DNA of 40,823 nt from contig CACZKE010000024.1 in assembly GCA_902781705.1 (NCBI GenBank), forward strand, positions 1 to 40,823, in the 5' to 3' direction. The position numbers and the translations under genes were made by a program. This DNA comes from an uncultured Bacteroidia bacterium (GTDB taxonomy: Bacteria > Bacteroidota > Bacteroidia > Bacteroidales > UBA932). This document shows, in pieces, positions 7,883 to 16,179 of this stretch; the stretch's first letter is position 1; the number at the start of each line of letters is the position of its first letter. Below the pieces are notes generated by a model. It searched no databases and was not told the DNA's origin. It saw nothing but the letters and a program-made list of their open reading frames with translations.

Positions 7883-9435
7883 AACGGCAGGTTGTCGTGT
7901 TTCTTGGCCGGGACATCCTGCTGCTTGCCGGCGAGTTGCTCCAGGGCGCGGATTACGCGGAAGCGGGTGTTGCGCGGCTCGATGATGTCGTCGATATAGC
8001 CCTTCTGGGCGGCCTGGTAGGGGTTGGAGAAGAGATCGTCATACTCCTTCTTCTTCTCTGCGAAGATGGCCTCGGCGTTCTCCGGATCGGCCTTGATCTC
8101 TTTCGCGTAGAGGACGTTCACGGCGCCGTCGGCACCCATGACTGCGATGTTCGCGGAAGGCCAGGCATAGTTGATATCTCCCCGTAACTGCTTGCAACTC
8201 ATGACGATGTGCGCTCCGCCGTAGGATTTTCGGAGGGAAACCGTCACCTTGGGAACGGTGGCTTCGCCGTAAGCGTAGAGGAGTTTGGCGCCGTTGGTGA
8301 TGATGGCACCGTATTCCTGCTGCGTGCCACACAGGAAGCCCGGGACGTCCACGAGGGTGACCAGCGGGATGTTGAAGGCGTCGCAGAAGCGGACGAAGCG
8401 CGCGGCCTTGCGGGAAGCGTTGATGTCCAGCACGCCGGCGAGTACGGCCGGCTGGTTCGCCACCACGCCCACGCTGCGTCCGTTCATGTGGGCAAAGCCC
8501 ACGATGATGTTCTTGGCGTAGTCCTTGTGGACCTCGAAGAAACGGCCGTCGTCCACGATGCTGCGGATGACCCCGTACATGTCATAGGCCTTGTTCGGAT
8601 TGTCGGGGATGATGCTGTTCAGGGCGTCGTCCGTCCGGTTGTAAGGGTCGTCCGTGGGAACGACGGGGGCTTCCTCCCGGTTGTTCTGCGGAAGGAAGGA
8701 AAGGAGTTCCTTGATGGTGGCGATGCCTTCCTGTTCATTCTCGGCGGCGAAATGCGCGACGCCGCTCTTGGTGGCGTGCACGGAGGCGCCGCCCAGGGAC
8801 TCGTGGTCCACAGTCTCGCCGGTCACGCTCTTCACGACGGCCGGGCCGGTCAGGTACATATAAGAAGTGTTCTTCACCATGAGGGTGAAGTCCGTGAGGG
8901 CGGGGGAGTACACCGCACCGCCGGCGCAGGGGCCGAAGATGCCGCTGATCTGCGGCACGACGCCCGAGGCGAGGATGTTCCGCTCGAAGATCTCGCCGAA
9001 GCCGGCCAGCGAATCGATCCCTTCCTGGATGCGGGCTCCGCCGGAATCGTTCAGGCCGATCACGGGCGCTCCCGCGCGGACCGCGAGGTCCATCACCTTG
9101 CAGATCTTTTCCGACATCGTCTTGGAGAGGGAACCGCCGGAGACGGTGAAGTCCTGCGCGAAGACATAGACGAGCCGGCCGTCGATGGTGCCGCAACCGG
9201 TCACCACGCCGTCGCCGTCATAGTGCTGCTTGTCCATCCCGAAGTTCGTGCAGCGGTGCTGGACGAACATATCGTATTCCTCGAAGCTGCCTTCGTCGAG
9301 AAGGAGCGCGATCCGCTCGCGGGCGGTGAGTTTGCCCTTGGCGTGCTGCGCCTCGATGCGTTTCTCTCCGCCGCCCAGCCGGGCCTTCGCCCGGCGCTCC
9401 ACCAGCTTCTGGATGTTGTCAGTCTGAATACTCAT
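7879..9435 (-). CDS. mmdA: Methylmalonyl-CoA decarboxylase alpha subunit (carboxyltransferase)
   Basis: Predicted 518-residue carboxyltransferase of the PccB/MmdA type, both crotonase-fold halves in one chain. It transfers the carboxyl of (S)-methylmalonyl-CoA to the biotin of the carrier subunit, releasing propionyl-CoA. Visible motifs are the [18 protein letters not shown] start, the SGGARIQEG and [14 protein letters not shown] oxyanion and CoA regions in the N half, and [18 protein letters not shown] and [12 protein letters not shown] in the C half. Length matches the family (505-520). A good promoter lies upstream (9459-9466), and the gene leads an operon with all other pump subunits, which favours decarboxylase over a biotin-dependent carboxylase: no biotin carboxylase gene is nearby. 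In propionate-forming Bacteroidales this step closes the succinate pathway. Confidence 0.9.
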   Translation of the reverse strand: MSIQTDNIQKLVERRAKARLGGGEKRIEAQHAKGKLTARERIALLLDEGSFEEYDMFVQHRCTNFGMDKQHYDGDGVVTGCGTIDGRLVYVFAQDFTVSGGSLSKTMSEKICKVMDLAVRAGAPVIGLNDSGGARIQEGIDSLAGFGEIFERNILASGVVPQISGIFGPCAGGAVYSPALTDFTLMVKNTSYMYLTGPAVVKSVTGETVDHESLGGASVHATKSGVAHFAAENEQEGIATIKELLSFLPQNNREEAPVVPTDDPYNRTDDALNSIIPDNPNKAYDMYGVIRSIVDDGRFFEVHKDYAKNIIVGFAHMNGRSVGVVANQPAVLAGVLDINASRKAARFVRFCDAFNIPLVTLVDVPGFLCGTQQEYGAIITNGAKLLYAYGEATVPKVTVSLRKSYGGAHIVMSCKQLRGDINYAWPSANIAVMGADGAVNVLYAKEIKADPENAEAIFAEKKKEYDDLFSNPYQAAQKGYIDDIIEPRNTRFRVIRALEQLAGKQQDVPAKKHDNLPL

Positions 9436-9458
9436 AGTCGGATAAAATTGTTAACTTG

Positions 9459-9489
9459 CAAATATAACGAATCCGCGCCTTTTTTACAA
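9459..9489 (-). promoter_or_regulatory. Promoter of the mmd operon
   Basis: On the minus strand TTG (9489-9487) is followed after exactly 20 nt by TATATTTG (9466-9459), matching the Bacteroidota -33/-7 arrangement. The mmdA ATG is 23 nt downstream of the -7 box. Confidence 0.8.
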
Positions 9490-9491
9490 TG

Positions 9492-9520
9492 AAAAAGCGC
9501 CGGGATTGCTCCTGGCGCTT
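9492..9520 (-). terminator. Intrinsic terminator after yebC
   Basis: On the minus strand AAGCGCCAGG (9520-9511) pairs with CCCGGCGCTT (9504-9495), one mismatch, around a 6-nt loop, followed by a T-run (9496-9492). It lies 20 nt after the yebC stop and just upstream of the mmd promoter. Confidence 0.85.
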
Positions 9521-9540
9521 GTTTCCTGCGTTCGGAAAGA

Positions 9541-10299
9541 TTACTCTTCCGCCGGCTTCATGGTCGTATAGACGTTGGTCACGTCCTCGTCGTCCTCCAG
9601 CAGGCCGGTGAGTTTGTCGAGGGTGGCGCGCTGCTCGGGGGTGACTTCCTTGAGTTCCACGTTGGGGATCTGCTCGAAGCCGCCGGAGGCCAGCTCGTAG
9701 CCGTTCTCCTCGATGTACTTCTGGATCTGTCCGTAGGAGGTGTAGTCACCGTAGATGACGATCTCATTGGTGACGTTCTCGTCCTCGTCCTCGATCTCCT
9801 GCTTGAACACTTCCTCGGCGCCGAAGTCGATCAGTTCAAGCTCGAGCTCATCCACGTCGATGGGCTTCGCCGGGTCTTCCTTGATGCGGAAGACGCACTT
9901 GTGGTCGAACATGAAGGCGACGGAACCGCTGGTCTGGAGGGAGCCGCCGCACTTGGTGAAGTAGCTGCGGACGTTGGCGACGGTACGGGTGTTGTTGTCG
10001 GTCGCGGCCTCCACCAGGTAGGCGATGCCGAACGGACCGAAGCCCTCGTACACGAGCTCCTTGAAGTCGCCGGTCTTGGCCTCGGTGGCCTTCTTGATGG
10101 CGCGCTCGATGTTCTCCTTGGGCATCTGCTCGGACTTCGCCTCGGCGATGAGGGCGCGCAGACGCGGGTTGCCGGTCACTTCGGGACCGCCCTGCTTGAC
10201 GGCGATGGTGATTTCCTTTCCGAGTTTGGTGAAAGTCTTGGCCATGTGGCCCCAGCGCTTCAGCTTGCGCTCCTTGCGGAATTCAAACGCTCTTCCCAT
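9541..10299 (-). CDS. yebC: YebC/PmpR family protein
   Basis: Predicted 252-residue cytosolic protein of the YebC family. It begins MGRAFEFRKERKLKRWGHMAK and contains the KTFTKLGKEI, GGPEVTGNPRLRALIAEAK and ENIERAIKKA segments that typify the family. Length is the usual one (235-255). Members have been described as transcriptional regulators, and recent work on homologues links them to relief of ribosome stalling; which applies here cannot be read from the sequence. It follows the TPR gene by 3 nt and ends at a good terminator. Confidence 0.93.
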   Translation of the reverse strand: MGRAFEFRKERKLKRWGHMAKTFTKLGKEITIAVKQGGPEVTGNPRLRALIAEAKSEQMPKENIERAIKKATEAKTGDFKELVYEGFGPFGIAYLVEAATDNNTRTVANVRSYFTKCGGSLQTSGSVAFMFDHKCVFRIKEDPAKPIDVDELELELIDFGAEEVFKQEIEDEDENVTNEIVIYGDYTSYGQIQKYIEENGYELASGGFEQIPNVELKEVTPEQRATLDKLTGLLEDDEDVTNVYTTMKPAEE

Positions 10300-10302
10300 A
10301 AC

Positions 10303-10974
10303 CTAGAATTCGATGCGGGTGATGTACTTGTCGATGTCCATGGCCTCGGGAGCCTGCGGATACTGGTCCTTGACCTTCTTGTAGCACTCGGCGGCCTTGG
10401 CCTTGTCGCCCAGTTCCTCATAGACCTGGCCGGCCTTCAGGAGGTAACCGGCGGCGTAGAGGTTGCCCGTGGTGGCAGCGGCCTTCTCGTACCAGGTGAT
10501 GGCGTTCTTGTAGTCCTCGAGACCTACGTAGGCGTCGCCGATACCGGCCTGGGCGCGGGCAAGGAGGATCTTGTCGCCGCCCTCGTACTTCTTGAAGTAC
10601 TCGATGGCCTTGTCGAACTGACCCAGTTGGAGGGCGCTGGCGCCGGCGTACATGTACACGGACTCGCCGCCCTTGGTGCCGTACTTGGCGATGATGTCCT
10701 CGAAGCCGTAGTTGTTGTCGTCACCGTTCAGGGCGAGTTCGTAGTCACCCTGGGCGAAACGCTGCTCGGCCTTGAACATTTCCTTCTGGGCCTCCGCCTT
10801 CTTGGGCTGGAGGACGAAGCGGTTGTACGCGAGGATCGCCAGGGCGATCAGAAGGACGGCTGCGACGCAGCCATAGACGATCTTTCCGTTCTTCTGGAAG
10901 AAGAGTTCAGTCTTGGAAACGGCCTCAGCGACATTCTGCTGCCGGATTTCCTGCTCATTGGGTTTGTTTGCCAT
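10303..10974 (-). CDS. Single-span membrane protein with tetratricopeptide repeats (YfgM-like)
   Basis: Predicted 223-residue protein. A polar N-terminal segment with EAVSKTELFFQKNGK (about 17-31) is followed by one membrane span (about 32-50) and then a periplasmic region with several TPR-like units (VYMYAGASALQLGQFDKAIEYF, ARAQAGIGDAYVGLEDYKNAI, GYLLKAGQVYEELGDKAKA). The build resembles YfgM, a SecYEG-associated chaperone accessory protein, and other Bacteroidota TPR proteins next to yebC-like genes. It is first in a two-gene operon with yebC. The specific role is not certain. Confidence 0.75.
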   Translation of the reverse strand: MANKPNEQEIRQQNVAEAVSKTELFFQKNGKIVYGCVAAVLLIALAILAYNRFVLQPKKAEAQKEMFKAEQRFAQGDYELALNGDDNNYGFEDIIAKYGTKGGESVYMYAGASALQLGQFDKAIEYFKKYEGGDKILLARAQAGIGDAYVGLEDYKNAITWYEKAAATTGNLYAAGYLLKAGQVYEELGDKAKAAECYKKVKDQYPQAPEAMDIDKYITRIEF

Positions 10975-11031
10975 ATCTGTTTTTAATTTTTATGATTCTA
11001 CATCGGGCGCCCTTGGGCGCATAACAGACCG

Positions 11032-11062
11032 CAAATTTAGGAAAAAAAACGTATATTTGCAA
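11032..11062 (-). promoter_or_regulatory. Promoter of the TPR-yebC operon
   Basis: On the minus strand TTG (11062-11060) is followed after exactly 20 nt by TAAATTTG (11039-11032). The TTG directly abuts the -7 box of the opposing recF promoter (11052-11059), so the two promoters interlock. Confidence 0.75.
11052..11059 (+). promoter_or_regulatory. -7 box of the recF promoter
   Basis: TATATTTG, 22 nt before the recF ATG. No TTG is seen 20 nt upstream; that space holds the -7 box of the opposing promoter. Confidence 0.6.
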
Positions 11063-11081
11063 TCTAAGCCGCGAAAAGCCC

Positions 11082-12179
11082 ATGCCCGTCCTCAAGAAAA
11101 TCGTCGTCCAGGATTTCCGGAACATCGCTTTCCAGGAACTGTCGTTCTCGCCCAACGTGAACTGTATCAGCGGGAACAACGGGGAAGGGAAGACCAACCT
11201 CCTGGATGCCGTCTATTACCTGTCCATGACCAAGAGTTCCTTCCCCACGCTGGACCGTTACAACTGGCGCTACGGGACGGAAGGGTTCACCATCGGCGGA
11301 ACCTACCTGATGGACAATTCCCTGGAATCCCGGTTCTCCATCAAGGTGACAGGGGAGGGCAAGAAACTCATGCGGGACGACAAGGCGTGCCCGCGCATCT
11401 CCGAGCATATCGGCCTCCTCCCGGTGGTGATGGTCTCGCCGGGGGACACTTCGCTCGTGAGCGAGTCCGGCGAGGAGCGCCGCCGCTTCGCCAACGGGGT
11501 CCTGTCCCAGATGGACCGGAGTTATCTCTCGGCCGTCCAGACTTACAACCGCCTCCTCACCCAGCGGAACCGGATGCTCAAGGAGGGGACCGTGGACCCG
11601 GACCTTCTCGCCGTTTTCGACGCCCGCATGGCGGCCGCGGCCATCCCTGTCCATGAAGGGCGGAAACGCCTCTGCGAGGACCTCCGTCCCGTCATCAGTT
11701 CCTACTACAACCTGATTTCCGGCGGTGGGGAAGAAGTCTCCATCGACTATCGGTCCGACCTGTCCGGGGCCTCCCTCGAGGACCTGTTCCGGGAGCACCG
11801 GGAGCGGGATCTCGCCCTCCGTTATACGACCTCCGGCATCCAGCGGGACGATTTCCTGTTCACCCTGGACGGCCATCCCATCCGTCGCAGCGGCTCCCAG
11901 GGCCAGCAGAAATCCTTCCTCGTCGCGCTCAAGTTCGCCCAGTACGACATCATGCGGGAGGGCTTCGGCTATGCCCCGATCCTGCTGCTGGACGATGTCT
12001 TCGACAAACTGGACATGAACCGCATCGGCAACCTCATCGGGATGGTCGCCGGCAGCGGTTTCGGCCAGATCTTCATCACGGATTCCAACAAGGTCCGCCT
12101 TTCGGGCATCGTGGACCGTATCACCGACGACCGCGCCTATTTCGATACGGCGGGCGGCGTCTTCACCCCGGTCGAGTAA
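11082..12179 (+). CDS. recF: DNA replication and repair protein RecF
   Basis: Predicted 365-residue SMC-like ATPase that, with RecO and RecR, loads RecA at single-strand gaps. The first strand LKKIVVQDFRNI is followed by Walker A GNNGEGKT (31-38). The ABC-type signature region SGSQGQQKSFLVALKFAQ and Walker B ILLLDDVFDKLD (about 298-309) lie near the C-terminus. Length is typical (360-375). The next gene starts inside its stop codon (TAATG), so translation is probably coupled. Divergent from the TPR-yebC operon. Confidence 0.95.
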   Translation: MPVLKKIVVQDFRNIAFQELSFSPNVNCISGNNGEGKTNLLDAVYYLSMTKSSFPTLDRYNWRYGTEGFTIGGTYLMDNSLESRFSIKVTGEGKKLMRDDKACPRISEHIGLLPVVMVSPGDTSLVSESGEERRRFANGVLSQMDRSYLSAVQTYNRLLTQRNRMLKEGTVDPDLLAVFDARMAAAAIPVHEGRKRLCEDLRPVISSYYNLISGGGEEVSIDYRSDLSGASLEDLFREHRERDLALRYTTSGIQRDDFLFTLDGHPIRRSGSQGQQKSFLVALKFAQYDIMREGFGYAPILLLDDVFDKLDMNRIGNLIGMVAGSGFGQIFITDSNKVRLSGIVDRITDDRAYFDTAGGVFTPVE

Positions 12180-12529
12180 TGGAGGAGGAATTCACCAAGC
12201 GGAGTTATTTCATCCGCCGGAAGGAGGCCCTGTCCATGGACCAGGTGGTCGAGGAGTTCATCAAGTCCGCGAAACTCGCCTCCGGCCTGAACACGCAGCG
12301 CATCTTTTCGGCCTGGGACGAGTGTTCGGGCGCCGGTCCTTTCACCCTCAAGCGCTATTTCCGGAGCGGGACGCTGTATATCACCCTGTCCTCCTCCGTT
12401 ATCCGGAACCAACTCTATTTCCAAAAAGAGGCGCTCATCGAGAAGATGAACGCCACGCTTTCGGAAGACAACCTCTTCACGAAGGACAACCGGACGACGG
12501 GATTCGTCCGCGAACTCGTCCTCCGCTAG
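12179..12529 (+). CDS. DUF721 (DciA-like) family protein
   Basis: Predicted 116-residue protein of the DUF721 family, which includes DciA, the replicative-helicase loader partner of many bacteria that lack DnaC. The core is visible as AWDECSGAGPFTLKRYFRSGTLYITLSSSVIRNQL, written here in its two halves: a Trp-containing helix and a KH-like strand with L-Y-I-T-L. It overlaps recF by one nucleotide, a common arrangement in Bacteroidota that points to a replication or repair role. It meets the convergent transglycosylase gene at a shared CTAG. Confidence 0.8.
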   Translation: MEEEFTKRSYFIRRKEALSMDQVVEEFIKSAKLASGLNTQRIFSAWDECSGAGPFTLKRYFRSGTLYITLSSSVIRNQLYFQKEALIEKMNATLSEDNLFTKDNRTTGFVRELVLR

Positions 12530-13395
12530 GGGATGATCACCTTGTACGTCTTGTTTCCTTTGTTCGTGAGTTTCTCGTCGCGGAGCCAGAGGTTCGCCTC
12601 CTTGAGCCGCGCATAGGTCGTGCCGTGTTCCAGGGCGAAGTCCACGAGACTGGGAATAGGATAGTTGACCGTCAGGACATCCTTGGGTTCGCGGTAGGGA
12701 TAGCGCTCGGACACGGGCACGTTGAACCCGAAGGCGGCGGGATTCTCGAAGAACATCTTCACGGCGAGGAGACGGAACATGTAGCGGGCCGTTTCCTCGG
12801 GCAGCCACAGTTCCAGGGCCGATGTCTGCTTCTGCGCCTCCCGGCGGCGGGAGATGCCGCCCTGGCCGGCGTTGTAACTGGCCGCGACCGTCATCCAGTC
12901 TCCATACTTGCGGTAGGCGTCCTTGAGGAACTTGCACGCCGCAACGGTCTCTTTCTCAATATTGTAGCGTTCATCTACCTCCGGACTCACCTCCAGCCCG
13001 TAGGTCTGGGCCGTAGCTTTGGTGAACTGCCATAATCCGGCCGCGCCCGCGACGGAAAGGGCTTTGGGATCCAGGCTGCTCTCGATGGCCATCAGGTATT
13101 TCAGGTCCTCCGGTACGCCCTGCTGGCGCAGGATGGGGACGATCTGGGCGAAGCACCGCCGGGACCGCTTGAGCATCAGCGTCGTGTTGGTGTGCATGTA
13201 AGTGAAGGAGATGAGTTCCCGGTCCATCCGTTCGTAAAAGTCGGTCCGGTCGAAGCGGATGGTATCGCCGGCGAAGGCGACATATTCGGGAACGGAAGGG
13301 GCCTGGGGATGCTGCAACTGGACCCAGGCCGGCTGAGCGAGGGCGAAGACCGGGGCCGATGCGGCGAGCAGGAGGGTGATGAGGATCCGTTTCAT
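12526..13395 (-). CDS. Lytic transglycosylase (SLT domain), exported
   Basis: Predicted 289-residue periplasmic enzyme that cleaves peptidoglycan glycan strands with 1,6-anhydro product formation. I start at ATG 13395, which gives a signal peptide (MKRILITLLLAASAPVFALA); the frame is open 113 codons further upstream, but that region is the opposite-frame shadow of the neighbouring ligase gene. The SLT domain shows LMAIESSLDP with catalytic Glu105, then VAGAAGLWQF and ASYNAGQGGI, as in MltD-type enzymes. No LysM repeat is evident; the C-terminal 45 residues (WLRDEKL, NKTYKVIIP) resemble the short tail of Bacteroidota homologues. It lies 8 nt after the ligase gene and ends in a CTAG shared with the DUF721 stop. 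Confidence 0.88.
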   Translation of the reverse strand: MKRILITLLLAASAPVFALAQPAWVQLQHPQAPSVPEYVAFAGDTIRFDRTDFYERMDRELISFTYMHTNTTLMLKRSRRCFAQIVPILRQQGVPEDLKYLMAIESSLDPKALSVAGAAGLWQFTKATAQTYGLEVSPEVDERYNIEKETVAACKFLKDAYRKYGDWMTVAASYNAGQGGISRRREAQKQTSALELWLPEETARYMFRLLAVKMFFENPAAFGFNVPVSERYPYREPKDVLTVNYPIPSLVDFALEHGTTYARLKEANLWLRDEKLTNKGNKTYKVIIP

Positions 13396-13403
13396 GGGTG
13401 GGG

Positions 13404-15020
13404 TCAGGAAGGTCTGTTGCGCTGGTACAGGTAGCGCTTGATGCTGCCTTTGGGCGTGAGTTCGAAATCTTCCGGCATCAGTTCCAGGTGGGCGATGCGG
13501 GAAAAGTTGGGGAAGAGTTTGTTCACTTCCTGGAGTTGCTCGGTGAGATATTCGCCGAGCCGCTTCACGGAATACCCTTCCAGGTGCGCCTGCCGGTAGT
13601 CCGGATAGATCAGACCGATGAGTTTGCCGTTGTCCTCCACCACGAGGGAATGGACCACGTACGGCATGTTGTTCAGGGCGGCTTCCACTTCCTCCGGATA
13701 GATGTTCTGGCCGGAAGCGCCCAGGATCATGCACTTGGTGCGACCTCTCAGATAGAGGTAGCCGTCATTGTCCAGGATGCCCACGTCGCCGGTGCGGAAC
13801 CAGCCGTCGGCGGTGAAGGCTTCGGCCGTCGCGTCTTCGTTCTTGTAATAGCCCAGGAACACGTTGGCGCCCTTCACCTGCACTTCGCCGGGAATCAGGT
13901 GCGGGGCCTTGGAGTCGATCCGGATCTCGATGTTGGGGGCGGCGACCCCGCAGGAATACGTCCTTCCCTTGAACCAGCGGGAGTAGGTGATGATGGGGGC
14001 GCACTCCGTCATCCCGTAACCGATGGTGAAAGGAAACTTGATTTTCCGCAGCTCGCGCTCCACCTCCGGATTGAGCGGGGCGCCGCCGATGACGATTTCC
14101 TCGAAGTTTCCGCCGAAGAAATCGACCAGGGTGCGGCAGCGCTGCTCCTCGTCGGGAACCGCCTTCCGGATGCCCTTGTAGATCTTCTCCACGATCAGCG
14201 GGACGGCATAGATGACGTTCGGCCGGATTTCGGCGAAGGCCTCGGCGATGACCTTCGGGCTAGGGGCCTTGTTCAGGAAATACACGTGGCAGCCCATGAC
14301 CATCTCGAAGATGAATTCGAACATCATCCCGTACATGTGCGCGGCCGGGAGGATGGAGACGACCCGGGAGGTGCTGTCGATCATGGGCAGGTTCTCGTGC
14401 ATGAAATAGACGTTGGACCAGACGGCCCGGGAAGGGATCATGACGCCCTTCGAGAAACCGGAAGTGCCGGAGGTATAGCTCAGGATCGCCAGGTCCTCGG
14501 GCGCATCCTCATGGTAATGGAGGTCCGTGGGCCGGAGCCCTTTCGGGTAGGCCTGCTTGTACCAGCGCTCCAGGTGCGGGCGGAAGAAGTCCGGATCGTC
14601 GCCCCGGAAGTAGAGGACCTGGTAGTCCTCGATCTGGATGACGGCCAGGAGGCCGGGCATCTCATCAGCGTTCAGGCCGTCCCAGATGGCCCTTTCCACG
14701 AAGAAGATCTTCGCTTCCGAATGGTTTACCAGGTAGTGGATGTTGCCGGGCTTGAACTCATGCAGCAGGGGCACCGGGACGGCCCCGTAGGTGAGGGCGG
14801 CAAGGAAACAGACGGCCCAGTGGGCCTGGTTGCGGGAGCACACGACCACCTTGTCCCCGGGGACGATCCCGTTGCGGGCGAAGGCGAGGTGTATTTTCGC
14901 GATGTGACGGGCGAGGTCGCTGTACAGGAGGGTCTCACCCCTGTAGTTGGACAGGGCGGGACGGTTCCAGTTGTTGCGGAAGCTCTTCTCCAGGAGCTTG
15001 TTGACGGATTCTGGTCTCAA
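13404..15020 (-). CDS. AMP-forming acyl-CoA synthetase / long-chain fatty acid ligase
   Basis: Predicted 538-residue ANL-superfamily enzyme that activates a carboxylic acid with ATP, probably a long-chain fatty acid. The P-loop YTSGTSGFSKG is at 182-192, followed by GYGMTE (A5-like), GWFRTGDVG (A7) and RGRTKCMI (A8); the C-terminal catalytic lysine motif is PKGSIKRYLY. The start is a TTG (15018-15020), the only start codon that includes the family's N-terminal SVNKLLEKSFRNNW; no in-frame ATG lies upstream. A -7 box sits 20 nt before it. Substrate chain length cannot be read; recycling of envelope fatty acids is one possibility, given the neighbouring peptidoglycan enzyme. Confidence 0.85.
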   Translation of the reverse strand: MRPESVNKLLEKSFRNNWNRPALSNYRGETLLYSDLARHIAKIHLAFARNGIVPGDKVVVCSRNQAHWAVCFLAALTYGAVPVPLLHEFKPGNIHYLVNHSEAKIFFVERAIWDGLNADEMPGLLAVIQIEDYQVLYFRGDDPDFFRPHLERWYKQAYPKGLRPTDLHYHEDAPEDLAILSYTSGTSGFSKGVMIPSRAVWSNVYFMHENLPMIDSTSRVVSILPAAHMYGMMFEFIFEMVMGCHVYFLNKAPSPKVIAEAFAEIRPNVIYAVPLIVEKIYKGIRKAVPDEEQRCRTLVDFFGGNFEEIVIGGAPLNPEVERELRKIKFPFTIGYGMTECAPIITYSRWFKGRTYSCGVAAPNIEIRIDSKAPHLIPGEVQVKGANVFLGYYKNEDATAEAFTADGWFRTGDVGILDNDGYLYLRGRTKCMILGASGQNIYPEEVEAALNNMPYVVHSLVVEDNGKLIGLIYPDYRQAHLEGYSVKRLGEYLTEQLQEVNKLFPNFSRIAHLELMPEDFELTPKGSIKRYLYQRNRPS

Positions 15021-15039
15021 ATTGTTTCGTTTAGACAGG

Positions 15040-15047
15040 CAAAGTTA
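15040..15047 (-). promoter_or_regulatory. -7 box of the acyl-CoA synthetase promoter
   Basis: TAACTTTG on the minus strand, 19 nt before the TTG start. Divergent from the promoter at 15070-15077. No clear -33 TTG. Confidence 0.6.
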
Positions 15048-15069
15048 CGCTTTTTTACCCGGATTTACA

Positions 15070-15077
15070 TATATTTG
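15070..15077 (+). promoter_or_regulatory. -7 box of the metallophosphoesterase promoter
   Basis: TATATTTG, 22 nt before the GTG at 15100 and 34 nt before the alternative ATG at 15112. No clear -33 TTG. Confidence 0.6.
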
Positions 15078-15099
15078 CAGCACAATCCGTGCCTGATAC

Positions 15100-16179
15100 G
15101 TGAGAAAACGCATGATCATCCTTTTCCTGATACTGGCCGTCTGCATCTTCTGGACAGCCTGGTGTTTTTGGCGGATCATTCCCCTTCCCGTAGGGGGGAA
15201 ATGGACGTTCACGGCCCTGTACGTGGCCTCATTCCTCGTGATCTTCCCGCATTACATGCTGGGGGACCGGATGCCCATGGGGCTGGCCGTCGCGACCTAT
15301 GAGATCGGCACGTCCTGGATGATTTTCTTCCTCTATGCGCTGATCGTTTTCACTGTACTCTCCCTGGGTCGGCTCGTGCGCCTGGTACCGGCCTCTTTCC
15401 TGAAGGACTCCGTAGCGGGGACCTGCACGGTTCTGGGAATCCTGACGGTCCTGCTTGTGTACGGCGGCTTCCACTATCATCATAAGTATCGGGAACCCAT
15501 TGACATCCAAACCGAAAAGCCGCTGTCAAAACCCCTGACCATCGTCCTGGCCAGCGACCTGCATGCGGGGTATCACAACCGGAAGGCGGAACTTGCCCGC
15601 TGGGTGGACCTCATCAATGCGGAGAAACCGGACCTGGTCCTTTTTGCCGGGGACATCGTGGACGGTGCCCTGCGTCCAGTCAGGGAAGGTAGGTATGCGG
15701 AGGAATTCCGGCGCCTGGAGGCCCCGGTCTACGCCTGCCTGGGCAACCACGAATACATCGCCGGGGAAAACGGTTCGGAATCTTTCTATGCCAATGCCGG
15801 CATCCGTCTGCTTCGGGACGCCGTGGCCGACACCTGCGGCATCCGGATCGTGGGCCGGGATGACCGGAGCAACCGGCACAGGGCCGTCCTCAGTGACTTG
15901 GTCCCGGCCGATTCACTGTTCACCGTTTTGCTGGATCACCAGCCCTATCATCTGGAAGAGGCGGAGGCGGCGGGCGTGGATTTCCAGTTCAGCGGCCATA
16001 CCCACCATGGGCAGATCTGGCCCGGTAACTGGATTACCGATGCGATGTACGAAAAAGCATTCGGGCCGCACCGGAGGGGTGCGACCCGATACTACGTGAG
16101 TTCCGGACTGGGCATCTGGGGCGGGAAATTCCGCATCGGCACCCGTTCCGAATATATCGTCCTAACGCTTCACAACTGA
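15100..16179 (+). CDS. Membrane-anchored calcineurin-like metallophosphoesterase
   Basis: Predicted 359-residue protein. Four hydrophobic segments (about 5-28, 36-53, 70-90, 105-123) precede a two-metal phosphoesterase domain. The metal ligands are all visible: SDLHAGY (D153, H155), GD at 184-185, GNHE at 215-218, His280 and GHTHHGQ (299-305). This layout matches the YkuE/YaeI-like group of membrane phosphoesterases, some of which act on lipid or envelope phosphates; the substrate is unknown here. The start may be GTG 15100 (giving a basic MRKR before the first span, which I prefer) or ATG 15112. The stop codon directly abuts the stop of pyrB on the other strand. Confidence 0.85.
   Translation: MRKRMIILFLILAVCIFWTAWCFWRIIPLPVGGKWTFTALYVASFLVIFPHYMLGDRMPMGLAVATYEIGTSWMIFFLYALIVFTVLSLGRLVRLVPASFLKDSVAGTCTVLGILTVLLVYGGFHYHHKYREPIDIQTEKPLSKPLTIVLASDLHAGYHNRKAELARWVDLINAEKPDLVLFAGDIVDGALRPVREGRYAEEFRRLEAPVYACLGNHEYIAGENGSESFYANAGIRLLRDAVADTCGIRIVGRDDRSNRHRAVLSDLVPADSLFTVLLDHQPYHLEEAEAAGVDFQFSGHTHHGQIWPGNWITDAMYEKAFGPHRRGATRYYVSSGLGIWGGKFRIGTRSEYIVLTLHN

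Noticed and set aside
13396-13734. Upstream extension of the lytic transglycosylase frame
   Set aside because: It lies wholly inside the ligase gene in another frame, and the signal peptide at 13395 marks the true start.
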